DNA from: Erysipelotrichaceae bacterium
GTDB lineage: Bacteria; Bacillota_I; Bacilli_A; Erysipelotrichales; Erysipelotrichaceae
Length of the DNA stretch: 64,000 nt
Direction: 5' to 3'
Assembly (NCBI GenBank): GCA_022772735.1
Contig: JALEZD010000009.1
Coordinates: 108,546 to 172,545 of the forward strand
Part shown: positions 45,327 through 53,024 of the stretch, piece by piece
Layout: each line of letters begins with the position of its first letter
Position numbering within the stretch: position 1 is the first letter of the stretch
The notes under the pieces: generated by a model
Seen by the model: only the letters and a program-made list of their open reading frames with translations
Databases searched by the model: none
Told to the model about the DNA's origin: nothing
Program-made: the position numbers and the translations under genes

Positions 45327-45775
45327 TTTCTATTTTATTAAATACTATCAAAATACTGCTTTGCTTCTTTCAACTCTAATCCTGTAAGTTCTCTTATCTT
45401 TCTAATTGCTTCAACATCTTTGCCATCTTTTTTTAGATGTGAAATTAATTCCTTTTCCTCATCAGATAAATATGTAGATATAAGTTCACTATGCCCTGTA
45501 ACTTTACATAATTCATCTATCTGATTTTGCATCTTTTTTATATGTTCTTTATATCTTGAATCATTTAATAATCCCATAAGTATCCCCATAAGCATAATCA
45601 CAAATAATGCACCAATAAAAAAATAAGTTCTGTCCATAGATACTCCTTAAATTCAAATTAATATCTTAAAATATTTAATAGTATTATATCATTTTAATTA
45701 TTTTTTTATACATAACCTTATTTGGTACATAATTTTTATCATTAAAATTTAGGTAAACATTAATCTATTATTTAA
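45327..45775 (-). repeat. About 440-base direct repeat, copy 2
   Basis: Partner of 41795-42236. This copy holds the intact L12-like gene and its upstream region; the match ends around ATTAATCTATTATTTAAAA on the rpsI side. Confidence 0.93.
45338..45637 (-). CDS. Small membrane protein with ribosomal L7/L12 C-terminal-like domain
   Basis: A 99-residue protein: one membrane helix (about 4-24), a short coiled helix (KEHIKKMQNQIDELCKVTG), then a C-terminal helix-turn unit (EAIRKIRELTGLELKEAKQYFDS) that matches the L7/L12 C-terminal fold seen in many small Firmicutes proteins. AAGGAG precedes the ATG. It is the intact version of the pseudogene at 41807-42093. Function unknown; it sits just upstream of the SIR2-like gene, on the same strand. 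Confidence 0.75.
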   Translation of the reverse strand: MDRTYFFIGALFVIMLMGILMGLLNDSRYKEHIKKMQNQIDELCKVTGHSELISTYLSDEEKELISHLKKDGKDVEAIRKIRELTGLELKEAKQYFDSI

Positions 45776-45837
45776 AATGTATCCTATTTAGTAAACCATA
45801 ATAACATTACTATGCATTCTAAAGAATGTGTTTTTCA

Positions 45838-45871
45838 TAAAAAAAGACCATCCAAATAAATGAATGATCTT
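45838..45871 (-). terminator. Terminator of rplM-rpsI
   Basis: AAGACCAT/ATGATCTT stem (45844-45851 with 45864-45871, one mismatch), followed on the minus strand by seven T. The 45638-45837 stretch beyond it is the repeat end and AT-rich DNA. Confidence 0.7.
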
Positions 45872-45896
45872 GATTTTCTCTTGGCGATAAAATTGA

Positions 45897-46304
45897 TTAA
45901 CGTTTTGAGAATTGTGGAGCTCTTCTTGCAGCTTTTAAACCGTATTTCTTACGTTCTTTAGCACGAGAATCACGAGTTAAGAATCCTGCAGCTTTTAATG
46001 CTGGACGATAATCTGCAGATGCTTCAAGTAATGCACGAGAAACACCATGTCTCATTGCACCAGCTTGTCCTGAGTAACCTCCACCATAAACATTGATTTT
46101 AATATCAAATTGTTCAGTAGTTTCAGTAAGTACAAGTGGAGATTTAACCTCCATAATTAATGTTGCAAGTGGTAGATAATCTTCAAGAGCTTTACCATTT
46201 ACAACAATATTACCAGTACCTGGAGTCATAAAGACACGCGCTACTGAAGATTTACGACGTCCTGTACCAATATAAGTTACATTAGATTTTTTCTTAGTTG
46301 CCAT
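45897..46304 (-). CDS. rpsI: Ribosomal protein uS9
   Basis: The 135-residue protein begins with a short lysine extension, then [19 protein letters not shown], and has [23 protein letters not shown] and the conserved tail [25 protein letters not shown], whose last Lys-Arg contacts P-site tRNA. It follows rplM by 16 bases and ends at a terminator. Confidence 0.98.
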   Translation of the reverse strand: MATKKKSNVTYIGTGRRKSSVARVFMTPGTGNIVVNGKALEDYLPLATLIMEVKSPLVLTETTEQFDIKINVYGGGYSGQAGAMRHGVSRALLEASADYRPALKAAGFLTRDSRAKERKKYGLKAARRAPQFSKR

Positions 46305-46320
46305 TTGTCCTTATTCCTTC

Positions 46321-46758
46321 CTAACCTTTAATTTTTAGCTCAACAGGTTTTTGAGCAGCATGAGGATGTTCAGAACCTTTATAAACAAATAAATGTGTTC
46401 TCATAACATTCCCTAATTTTGTATGAGGTAACATACCACGAACAGCTTTTTCAACCCATTCAACAGTATATTTTTCTCTCATGATTTTTGTACTTCTTGT
46501 TCTTAGTCCACCTGGATACATAGAGTGGCTATAGTAGTTTTTCTTGTTATCTTGATCACCTGTAATTACTACTTTATCTGCATTTACGATAATTACATAA
46601 TCACCACAATCAACATTAGGTGTATACGTAGGTTTATGTTTACCTCTTAACACTGTTGCAACTTCAGTCGCAAGACGCCCTAAAGTGCATCCTGTTGCAT
46701 CAACAACGAACCATTGACGAACAACTTCACTAGGTTTTGCCATAGTTGTTTGGCGCAT
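46321..46758 (-). CDS. rplM: Ribosomal protein uL13
   Basis: The 145-residue protein starts MRQTTMAKPSEVVRQWFVVDATG and has GRLATEVATVLRGKHKPTYTPNVDCGDYVIIVNA, SHSMYPGGLR and VRGMLPHTKLG, the family signature. AAGGAGG precedes the ATG. A structured leader and a strong promoter lie upstream. Confidence 0.98.
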   Translation of the reverse strand: MRQTTMAKPSEVVRQWFVVDATGCTLGRLATEVATVLRGKHKPTYTPNVDCGDYVIIVNADKVVITGDQDNKKNYYSHSMYPGGLRTRSTKIMREKYTVEWVEKAVRGMLPHTKLGNVMRTHLFVYKGSEHPHAAQKPVELKIKG

Positions 46759-46774
46759 ATTTTTTATTCCTCCT

Positions 46775-46820
46775 TAACAAACGTAGTTTCCGGGGCTACA
46801 TTTGCCATAATTTGGCACAT
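46775..46820 (-). promoter_or_regulatory. Structured 5' leader of rplM (candidate L13 leader)
   Basis: On the minus strand the predicted RNA starts with TGCCA-AATTA-TGGCA (46817-46803), then AAATGTAG-CCCCGGAAA-CTACGTTT (46803-46779, 8 bp with one G-T pair), then the ribosome binding site. Leaders before rplM in Firmicutes are known to serve L13 autoregulation; that this one does so is inference from position and structure. Confidence 0.6.
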
Positions 46821-46823
46821 ATC

Positions 46824-46852
46824 ATTGTATAAAATAAATATAAAATAGTCAA
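46824..46852 (-). promoter_or_regulatory. Promoter of rplM-rpsI
   Basis: TTGACT (46852-46847), a 17-base spacer and TACAAT (46829-46824) on the minus strand. The predicted start is near 46817, the first base of the leader hairpin. Confidence 0.75.
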
Positions 46853-47827
46853 TTAAAACAGAATATTTTCAATATTATTAATTGCCTCATAAACAATATC
46901 ATTATTAATTATTTCTAAATTGTTCAAATTTATTAATTTCCCATCAACATATCTTAAAAAACCAATAAATTCTTCACAATTTCTATTACAAATTCCATAA
47001 AGATTTAATAAATCTACTTCACCATTCAATAATCTTTTATCCTCTTCATGAACACTTCTAATCAAAATATTATCATCAAGATAAATAATTCTAAAATATT
47101 CAACCTTTTTAAGAGTAAGCCCATTTCCACTAACATTTTTTTTCACAACTTCTTTATTTTTAGCTTCTAGTAGTTTTAGCACATCATCACTATTTAAAGT
47201 CCCTTTACCAACTTCAATAAGCGTTGCGACTATCATTCTTACCATATACCTTAAAAAACCTTTCCCTTTAAAGGTTATACAAAGTACATTATTTTCTATT
47301 TTAAAATCAATGTTGTAGATTTCACGCTTTTGATTAGGATATAAACTAATCGGATTTACACAAAATGAAGTAAAATCATGAAATCCAATAAAACTTTTTG
47401 AAGCCTCAATCATATCATCAACATTAAGCAAGTATCCATAGTTTAAAATATGATTTTTATTAAAAACATCATACTCACCCATATTTATTTTATATTCATA
47501 CACTTTATATAAAACACTATATCTTGCATGAAATAATTTTGAAACCTCTTCAACACTATTTACATAAATATCTTCAGGTAAATATCCATTTATTGCACTT
47601 TTCCACCTTTGATTTTCCATTTTTTTTAATGTATCAAAATGAAAAGTTAAACCTTTAGAGTTAACCTTCGCATCAGTTCTTCCAGATGAAACTATTTTTA
47701 TTGGCTCATTACAAATATTGGAAATAACTTTCTCAATAACACTTTGTATTCCTAATCCGTTATTTTGGCTTTGCCAACCCACATAATTATCTCCAACAAA
47801 TGAAACAACCACTTTATATCTATGCAT
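46853..47827 (-). CDS. truA: tRNA pseudouridine synthase A, divergent, with C-terminal extension
   Basis: TruA converts U38-40 of tRNAs to pseudouridine. The catalytic Asp is present in SSGRTDAKVN (usual form GRTDAGVHA), and FVGDNYVGWQSQ, HARYSVLYKVYEYKI and GKGFLRYMVRMIVATLIEVG are family motifs. The protein has 324 residues against about 245 normally; the last 75 (from about EYFRIIYLDDNILIRSV on) have no TruA counterpart and include LYGICNRNCEEFIGFLRYVDGK. The gene starts inside the last codons of ecfT (8-base overlap), in the conserved ecf-truA-rplM-rpsI order, which supports the call despite the divergence. Confidence 0.88.
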   Translation of the reverse strand: MHRYKVVVSFVGDNYVGWQSQNNGLGIQSVIEKVISNICNEPIKIVSSGRTDAKVNSKGLTFHFDTLKKMENQRWKSAINGYLPEDIYVNSVEEVSKLFHARYSVLYKVYEYKINMGEYDVFNKNHILNYGYLLNVDDMIEASKSFIGFHDFTSFCVNPISLYPNQKREIYNIDFKIENNVLCITFKGKGFLRYMVRMIVATLIEVGKGTLNSDDVLKLLEAKNKEVVKKNVSGNGLTLKKVEYFRIIYLDDNILIRSVHEEDKRLLNGEVDLLNLYGICNRNCEEFIGFLRYVDGKLINLNNLEIINNDIVYEAINNIENILF

Positions 47828-48623
47828 AAAACCTCGAAATAAACCACATTAATAAAACAAGAAATATACTTGAAGTTATCAATATATAGTCATAATATTT
47901 CATTTTTAAAACTTTGTATCTTGTTCGTTTTGCACCAGGTACAAACCCTCTAGCCTCCATTGCATTTGCCAAGTCTTCAGCTCTTTGAAGTGCAGAAACA
48001 AAAAGTGGAACAATTAAAGATAAAATAGCCATTATTTTTTCTTTAAACTTACCTTCTTGAATATCAACTCCTCTACTAGCTTGAGCCTTCATTATTCTTT
48101 GCGTTTCGTCGATTAAATCAGGAATAAATCTAAGCGCAATACTTATAAGCATTGCAATTTCATGGGCAGGTACTTTAAACCTTTTCAAAGGTATCAATAA
48201 ATCTTCAATACCCAGTGTTAAATCCAAAGGTTTTGTTGTTGCGGTTAATGTTGTAGTTATCATAATCATTAAAATAAGTCTTACAATTATATATAATGTT
48301 TGAAAAACTGCATCGCTATAAACACTTAAATTAAATATAGTAAATAAAACATCGCCACTTTTAATCACAAGAACATTTATTATAAATAGAAAAAACATCA
48401 TTGTAATCATAGGCTTCATAGACTTTAAAACAAACTTCAAATTTAACTTAGCCAAAAAAACAGTAAAAATTATGCAACAACCAATAATTCCATATCCTAG
48501 CCACCCAGAAGGAAAAAATATTGCGGTTACAAGTAATAACATTGCAATTATTTTTGCTCGTGGATCCATTTTATGTATTATAGAATCTAGTGGTATATAT
48601 TTCCCTAATGTCATATTACTCAT
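47820..48623 (-). CDS. ecfT: ECF transporter transmembrane component EcfT
   Basis: A 267-residue membrane protein with five or six helices and the coupling motif region (AQASRGVDIQEG and ANAMEARGFVPGAKRTRY, the two Ala-Arg-Gly helices that touch the ATPases). It joins S components to the EcfA pair for vitamin uptake. It overlaps ecfA2 upstream and truA downstream by 8 bases each. Confidence 0.96.
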   Translation of the reverse strand: MSNMTLGKYIPLDSIIHKMDPRAKIIAMLLLVTAIFFPSGWLGYGIIGCCIIFTVFLAKLNLKFVLKSMKPMITMMFFLFIINVLVIKSGDVLFTIFNLSVYSDAVFQTLYIIVRLILMIMITTTLTATTKPLDLTLGIEDLLIPLKRFKVPAHEIAMLISIALRFIPDLIDETQRIMKAQASRGVDIQEGKFKEKIMAILSLIVPLFVSALQRAEDLANAMEARGFVPGAKRTRYKVLKMKYYDYILITSSIFLVLLMWFISRFYA

Positions 48624-49467
48624 ATGATTTTACCTGCCTACCAATTTCATCACACAAATCATTAATATTTAATGTATCTGATAATTTAAATCCTTTAGAA
48701 ATCAACATTTCTTTTAATAAAACAATATTAGGAGGAAGAATTCCTAAACTTCTGCACAAATTACCATCTTTAAAAAAGCTATCAACATCGCAAGTTAGCC
48801 TAATAATTCCTTTACTCATCACAACAACTTCATCACAATAGCTTAAAACATGCTCCATATCATGAGTAACAATGATAATAGTTTTATCATATTCTGTGTT
48901 TAATTTTTTAAACAAACTCATCATACTTTTAGCACCTTCAGGATCTAATCCAGCAGTAGGTTCATCTAAAACAATAACACTTGGATCCATCGCAAGAATA
49001 CCTGCAATTGCAACCCTTCTTTTTTGACCACCAGATAGTTCAAGTGGACTTCTTTCAAAAAATGTTTCATCCAATCCAACCATTTTTAATGCTTGTTTAG
49101 CTCTTTCTTCTATATTATCCATTTCAAAGTTTTTTGGTCCAAAACTAACATCTTTTAAAATTGTTTCTTCAAAAAGTTGATATTCTGGAAATTGAAAAAC
49201 CAAACCAACATTTCTTCTAAGTTCTTTTAAATTTTTTGGTTTTTCTCCACCTTTAATAATTTTATCATTTATTAAAATTTCACCACTATTTGGTAAAAGC
49301 AAAGCATTTAAATGTTGAACAAGTGTACTTTTACCACTACCAGTTTCTCCAATTATTGCAGTAATTTTACCCTGTTTAATATTTAAACTTACATTTGATA
49401 AGGCTGTATATTTAAAAGGTGTTCCTTCTGAATATGTATGACTAACATTTTTAAATTCTATTGCCAA
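48616..49467 (-). CDS. ecfA2: ECF transporter ATPase EcfA2
   Basis: A 283-residue ATPase: Walker A GETGSGKST (40-48), Q-loop FQFPEYQLFEETI, signature LSGGQKRRVAIAG, Walker B VIVLDEPTAGLDPEG, His-loop VTHDMEHV. The FQFPEYQLFE form and the AALSNVSL-type N-terminus (YTALSNVSLNI) are typical of EcfA2. It overlaps ecfA1 by 17 bases. Confidence 0.96.
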   Translation of the reverse strand: MAIEFKNVSHTYSEGTPFKYTALSNVSLNIKQGKITAIIGETGSGKSTLVQHLNALLLPNSGEILINDKIIKGGEKPKNLKELRRNVGLVFQFPEYQLFEETILKDVSFGPKNFEMDNIEERAKQALKMVGLDETFFERSPLELSGGQKRRVAIAGILAMDPSVIVLDEPTAGLDPEGAKSMMSLFKKLNTEYDKTIIIVTHDMEHVLSYCDEVVVMSKGIIRLTCDVDSFFKDGNLCRSLGILPPNIVLLKEMLISKGFKLSDTLNINDLCDEIGRQVKSYE

Positions 49468-50269
49468 GATCTTCCACCAAACTTTCCATTGTTACATAAT
49501 TTTCTATATCTATATTTCTTTTTTTAAGTTCCTCTACTATTTTCATACTGTAAGGCATATCTAAACCTATATCATTTAACTCTTTACCCTTACTCATTAC
49601 ATCAACAGGATTGCCTTCAAATAAAATTTCACCTTTATTTAAAACAATAACTTTATCACTTTTTGCAACTTCTTCAATGTCATGAGTAATAGAAACAATT
49701 GTTAAGTTTTCATTGTCATGTAAATTCATTATTACATTTTTAATTTCTTCCTTACCTTGAGGATCAAGCATACTTGTAGCCTCATCAAAAATTATTATAT
49801 CTGGTTTCATTGCCAATACACCTGCAATCGCAACTCTTTGTTTTTGTCCACCAGACAACCTTGTTGGTTCACTATTTAAATAATCACTCATTTTAACTCT
49901 ACTTGAAAATTCTTCAATAATTTTATCCATATCTTTTTGTTCAACCAAATGATTTTCAAGTCCAAACGCAATATCATCTCTAACAGTAGAACCAATAAAT
50001 TGATTATCAGGATTTTGAAAAACAATACCTACTTTATTTCTAATTTTCATTAAATTCTCTTCATTTAATAAATCACCATCAACAATTATATCCCCATCGT
50101 TTCTATTTAATAAACCGATTAACAGTTTAGCTATTGTACTTTTACCGCTTCCATTATGACCAATAATTGTTGTATATTTTCCTTTTTCAATATTAAAACT
50201 AACATTATTTATAACCAAAACATTTTCCTCATAAGAAAAGTTTAAATTTTTCACTTCTACAATATTCAT
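49451..50269 (-). CDS. ecfA1: ECF transporter ATPase EcfA1
   Basis: A 272-residue ATPase: Walker A GHNGSGKST, Q-loop FQNPDNQFIGSTV (EcfA1 form), signature LSGGQKQRVAIAG, Walker B IIIFDEATSMLDPQG, His-loop ITHDIEEV. GAGGTG precedes ATG 50269, preferred to a start four codons upstream. It leads the operon ecfA1-ecfA2-ecfT-truA. Confidence 0.96.
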   Translation of the reverse strand: MNIVEVKNLNFSYEENVLVINNVSFNIEKGKYTTIIGHNGSGKSTIAKLLIGLLNRNDGDIIVDGDLLNEENLMKIRNKVGIVFQNPDNQFIGSTVRDDIAFGLENHLVEQKDMDKIIEEFSSRVKMSDYLNSEPTRLSGGQKQRVAIAGVLAMKPDIIIFDEATSMLDPQGKEEIKNVIMNLHDNENLTIVSITHDIEEVAKSDKVIVLNKGEILFEGNPVDVMSKGKELNDIGLDMPYSMKIVEELKKRNIDIENYVTMESLVEDLGNRI

Positions 50270-50312
50270 ACTGCACCTCAAAACTCTATTAATTATACAC
50301 CACTTAAAACAT

Positions 50313-50345
50313 TAAAAAAAGGCAAACGAAATACACGAATGCCTC
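50313..50345 (-). terminator. Terminator of the flavodoxin gene
   Basis: AGGCA (50320-50324) pairs with TGCCT (50340-50344) around an interrupted stem with a CG pair, followed on the minus strand by seven T. Confidence 0.65.
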
Positions 50346-50366
50346 ATTTTTAAATTTTTGTTTTTC

Positions 50367-50789
50367 TTATGCAAGTGATTCGCCAAGTTTTAAACAAGCA
50401 GCTAATGCATCATCATCTGGTGTTAAATTAGCGATAACTCCATCACTAACTAATACTGCACCATCATTTTGGCAAGTTTCTTGCCAAGTACGCATCCATT
50501 CTCCATCTCCCCAGTCATATGAACCGAAAAGACCTAATTTTTTACCTGCAAGTTTTGGTTCACATTCATTAAACATTGGTTCAAATTCACTATCATCTAA
50601 TTGTTCTGCACCATATGCTGAACAACCAAATGCAATTGCATCATAATTATCAACTAAACCACCGTTAAATTCTGATGCTGTGAATACATCTACCTCAGCT
50701 CCAGCTGTTCTTGCACCTTCTGCAACTTTTTCAGCCATTGCTTCAGTATTTCCAGTACTACTAAAATAAACTACTGCAACTTTTGACAT
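50367..50789 (-). CDS. Flavodoxin
   Basis: A 140-residue short-chain flavodoxin: FMN phosphate loop SSTGNTE (10-16), FGCSAYGAEQLDD and GLFGSYDWGDGEWMRTW, where the aromatic residues stack on FMN. It carries electrons in the cytoplasm, often replacing ferredoxin when iron is short. Very acidic, as usual. It has its own terminator and a promoter region with repeated AGTGC motifs. Confidence 0.96.
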   Translation of the reverse strand: MSKVAVVYFSSTGNTEAMAEKVAEGARTAGAEVDVFTASEFNGGLVDNYDAIAFGCSAYGAEQLDDSEFEPMFNECEPKLAGKKLGLFGSYDWGDGEWMRTWQETCQNDGAVLVSDGVIANLTPDDDALAACLKLGESLA

Positions 50790-50824
50790 AATAATTCCTC
50801 TTTCTATATATTTTATACTATAAA

Positions 50825-50926
50825 TAGTGCTAGCTATAACAAGCTAAATGTATGCACTTTCATATGTTAGTAAGTGCTAACTGTATGATAACAAACACAC
50901 ATTACTTTGTCAAAAAATATGCACTA
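50825..50926. promoter_or_regulatory. Flavodoxin/GDPD intergenic region with four copies of a TAGTGC-type motif
   Basis: Four 9-base motifs of the form WAGTGCWWR occur: + strand at 50825-50833 and 50872-50880, minus strand at 50851-50859 and 50918-50926. Two of them form an inverted pair around the likely flavodoxin promoter (GCACTT at 50854, AAGTGC at 50872). GTTAG/CTAAC (50866-50881) adds a smaller palindrome. This looks like a regulator site serving one or both divergent genes. Confidence 0.4.
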
Positions 50927-50961
50927 TTTAACAAAGTTATTTTTTATATTAATATATATTT

Positions 50962-51759
50962 ATGATAATTATTATTTTATTTATACTTTTATATTTATTA
51001 TTAATTCACCCAAAACAAAAAAACAAAAATTTGGATGCTTTTAAAAACCATTTTTTTGCGCATAGAGGATATTTTGATAATGTTGAGATAATTGAAAATA
51101 CAATAAGTTCTTTTGAAAACGCAATAAACAATAAATTTGCGATTGAATTAGATGTTCAACTTACAAAAGATGAAAAACTTATTGTTTTTCACGATGATAA
51201 TCTTTTAAGAATGTGTAATATTAATAAAAAAGTAAGTGATTGTACATACGAAGAATTAAAACAATACAAACTATTAAATACAAATTCTACAATCCCTTTA
51301 TTCTCTGATGTATTAAATACTATTGCAGGCAAAGTCCCAATTATTGTTGAAATAAAACCAGAAGGTGATTACATAAAAACATCAAAAATAACATTTACAC
51401 ACCTAGAAAATTATCATGGTATTTTTTGCATAGAATCTTTTAATCCATTTGTTGTGGAATATTTCAAAAACAATCATCCAAATATAATTAGAGGACAATT
51501 ATCTACAAACTTTTTTATAGAAAATAAAAATCTTAGCCTAATAAAAAAAGTGGTACTTACAAATTTATTATTAAATTTTAAATCTAAACCACATTTTATT
51601 GCATATGAATATAAATATTTAAAAAATATTTCAGTATTAATTTTAAAGCATATATTTAATATTTCATTAGTAGTTTATACAATTAAAAATAAAAAAGAGC
51701 TATCAAACTCTAAACAATGCGATATTGTCATTTTTGATAGCTTCAATCCTTATTTATAA
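50962..51759 (+). CDS. Glycerophosphodiester phosphodiesterase
   Basis: A 265-residue GDPD enzyme that cleaves glycerophosphodiesters to glycerol-3-phosphate and an alcohol. An N-terminal membrane anchor (about 1-16) is followed by FFAHRGY..IENTISSF (catalytic His and Glu), ELDVQLTKDEKLIVFHDDNLLRM and VEIKPEG, the metal and acid-base residues. No ribosome binding site is seen and AT-rich -10-like boxes end 12-17 bases before the ATG, so the message may be leaderless. It converges with and overlaps the next gene by 6 bases. Confidence 0.92.
   Translation: MIIIILFILLYLLLIHPKQKNKNLDAFKNHFFAHRGYFDNVEIIENTISSFENAINNKFAIELDVQLTKDEKLIVFHDDNLLRMCNINKKVSDCTYEELKQYKLLNTNSTIPLFSDVLNTIAGKVPIIVEIKPEGDYIKTSKITFTHLENYHGIFCIESFNPFVVEYFKNNHPNIIRGQLSTNFFIENKNLSLIKKVVLTNLLLNFKSKPHFIAYEYKYLKNISVLILKHIFNISLVVYTIKNKKELSNSKQCDIVIFDSFNPYL
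51690..51742 (-). terminator. Terminator lying inside the 3' end of the GDPD gene
   Basis: AGCTATCAAA (51698-51707) pairs perfectly with TTTGATAGCT (51733-51742), followed on the minus strand by CTTTTTTATTTTT. It ends the minus-strand gene at 51754 although it is part of the + strand coding sequence. Confidence 0.65.
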
Positions 51760-52230
51760 CTCACTGATTTCGTAGCCAGTATATAACCCACCTAAATTAC
51801 TAACCTGATTCGCAACATTATAAATTTCACTTATTAAACGATCTTTTTCACTATAGAATTTTTTAATTACTATAAAGTCTTTTTCATTTCTAATAACTTC
51901 ATAACCATTATTTTCCATAATTCTAACAAAATGAAGTAATACATCATCTTCACTAAAAGATGCATAATGTTTTATCTCAACTAGTGTTTCCTGTGGATAA
52001 TCTTCATTTAATTTATCATTTTGTAAATAAACTTTTTCAATAAATTTTTTACTTAGAAATGGATATAATTCTGCAATTTCTTCAACTTCAGCTGAATATT
52101 TTTGTTCATCATTAATTTGTAAAAATTTAATGTCTTCACTACTACTTGTTTTTTCTTCAAGTTTTTTTATTAAATAATATGCAGCAGTACTTCCCGCAAC
52201 CAATAAGCCAAATAATAAACTCTTTTTCAT
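51754..52230 (-). CDS. Hypothetical membrane-anchored protein, 158 aa
   Basis: One N-terminal membrane helix (KKSLLFGLLVAGSTAAYYLI), a Ser/Glu linker, then an acidic alpha/beta domain (YPFLSKKFIEKVYLQNDKLNEDYP; LLHFVRIMENNGYEVIRNEKDFIVIKK). The family is not recognised. The N-terminal GLLVAGSTAAYYL could be an uncleaved signal anchor. It is not clearly linked to its neighbours. Confidence 0.65.
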   Translation of the reverse strand: MKKSLLFGLLVAGSTAAYYLIKKLEEKTSSSEDIKFLQINDEQKYSAEVEEIAELYPFLSKKFIEKVYLQNDKLNEDYPQETLVEIKHYASFSEDDVLLHFVRIMENNGYEVIRNEKDFIVIKKFYSEKDRLISEIYNVANQVSNLGGLYTGYEISEL

Positions 52231-52304
52231 ATTATACCTCGCTATTTATTAAATACATTCTAGCATATATTTACAATATATTTTAAAATATCACGAAATT
52301 TTCA

Positions 52305-52718
52305 TTATTTTAAAACTTCTTCTTTTATTGACAAAAATAAATACACCAAGCCAATTGTCAATAAAATAAGACTAACTCCTGAAATACCTGAAACTGAATA
52401 TGACAATGCTTTATTAAGATTTAAATTTAATACTTGAATTATCCCTTTTACATAAAACATAGTTATCATAAGAATAAAACCAATATTATAAATAATATTG
52501 AATTTTTGAAACTTTTTATTTTCATTTAAATTAAAATTTTTAATAAATAAACATATTATTAAAAATAAAAAACATCCCATCACCATTAAATGTGAATGAA
52601 TAGATTTTAAAACTGTTACACCTTCAAAATTATTAAATTTTGTAAACTCTCTATAAAAAACACCTGAAATTAAAGAAAATAGACCATAAAATCCTGCAGT
52701 ATTAATAATTCTTCTCAT
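52305..52718 (-). CDS. DUF2871-like four-helix membrane protein
   Basis: The start at 52718 follows AAGGAG. The 137-residue protein has four membrane helices and the family pattern GLFSLISGVFYREFTKFNNFEG, SIHSHLMVMGCFLFLI with His residues in helix 2, as in DUF2871 proteins. The conserved His in the membrane could bind a cofactor, but no function is known. Confidence 0.8.
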   Translation of the reverse strand: MRRIINTAGFYGLFSLISGVFYREFTKFNNFEGVTVLKSIHSHLMVMGCFLFLIICLFIKNFNLNENKKFQKFNIIYNIGFILMITMFYVKGIIQVLNLNLNKALSYSVSGISGVSLILLTIGLVYLFLSIKEEVLK

Positions 52719-52784
52719 AAATATCTCCTTATATATGATTAATTCTACCATTTAAAAACTAATAAGATAGCATTATGCCCAATA

Positions 52785-52809
52785 TAAAAAGTTAGTTATA
52801 AACTAACTC
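52785..52809 (-). terminator. Terminator of the SBP-to-DUF1653 operon
   Basis: GTTAGTT (52791-52797) pairs with AACTAAC (52801-52807), followed on the minus strand by five T. It lies at the stop codon of the DUF1653 gene. Confidence 0.75.
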
Positions 52810-52810
52810 C

Positions 52811-53023
52811 TTATTCAATAAACTTAAACCTTGATACCTCAACACCGTCTTTTAAAACTTTCTCATTCCACATCTTTAAAGGTCTAACCCATATACCATA
52901 ATCACCATATAACGCCTGATAAACCACCATATACTCTAGAGTTTCGCTATCTTTTGCGACATATAAAACTTTATACTCATTACCTTTAAAATGTTTATAT
53001 TTACCTATTTTTAAAAGTTCCAT
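52811..53023 (-). CDS. DUF1653-family protein
   Basis: A 70-residue protein with the DUF1653 pattern: IGKYKHFKGNEYKVLYVAKDSETLEYMVVYQALYGDYGIWVRPLKMW. Function unknown; the fold is a small beta barrel. The ATG at 53023 lies one base after the stop of the nucleotidyltransferase gene, so it ends that operon. The frame extends upstream, but those codons lie within the previous gene. Confidence 0.88.
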   Translation of the reverse strand: MELLKIGKYKHFKGNEYKVLYVAKDSETLEYMVVYQALYGDYGIWVRPLKMWNEKVLKDGVEVSRFKFIE

Positions 53024-53024
53024 A

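Noticed and set aside
50854..50880. A CIRCE (HrcA) element before flavodoxin
   Set aside because: Only one half matches well (AAGTGCTAA); the other half and the 12-base spacing do not fit TTAGCACTC-N9-GAGTGCTAA.
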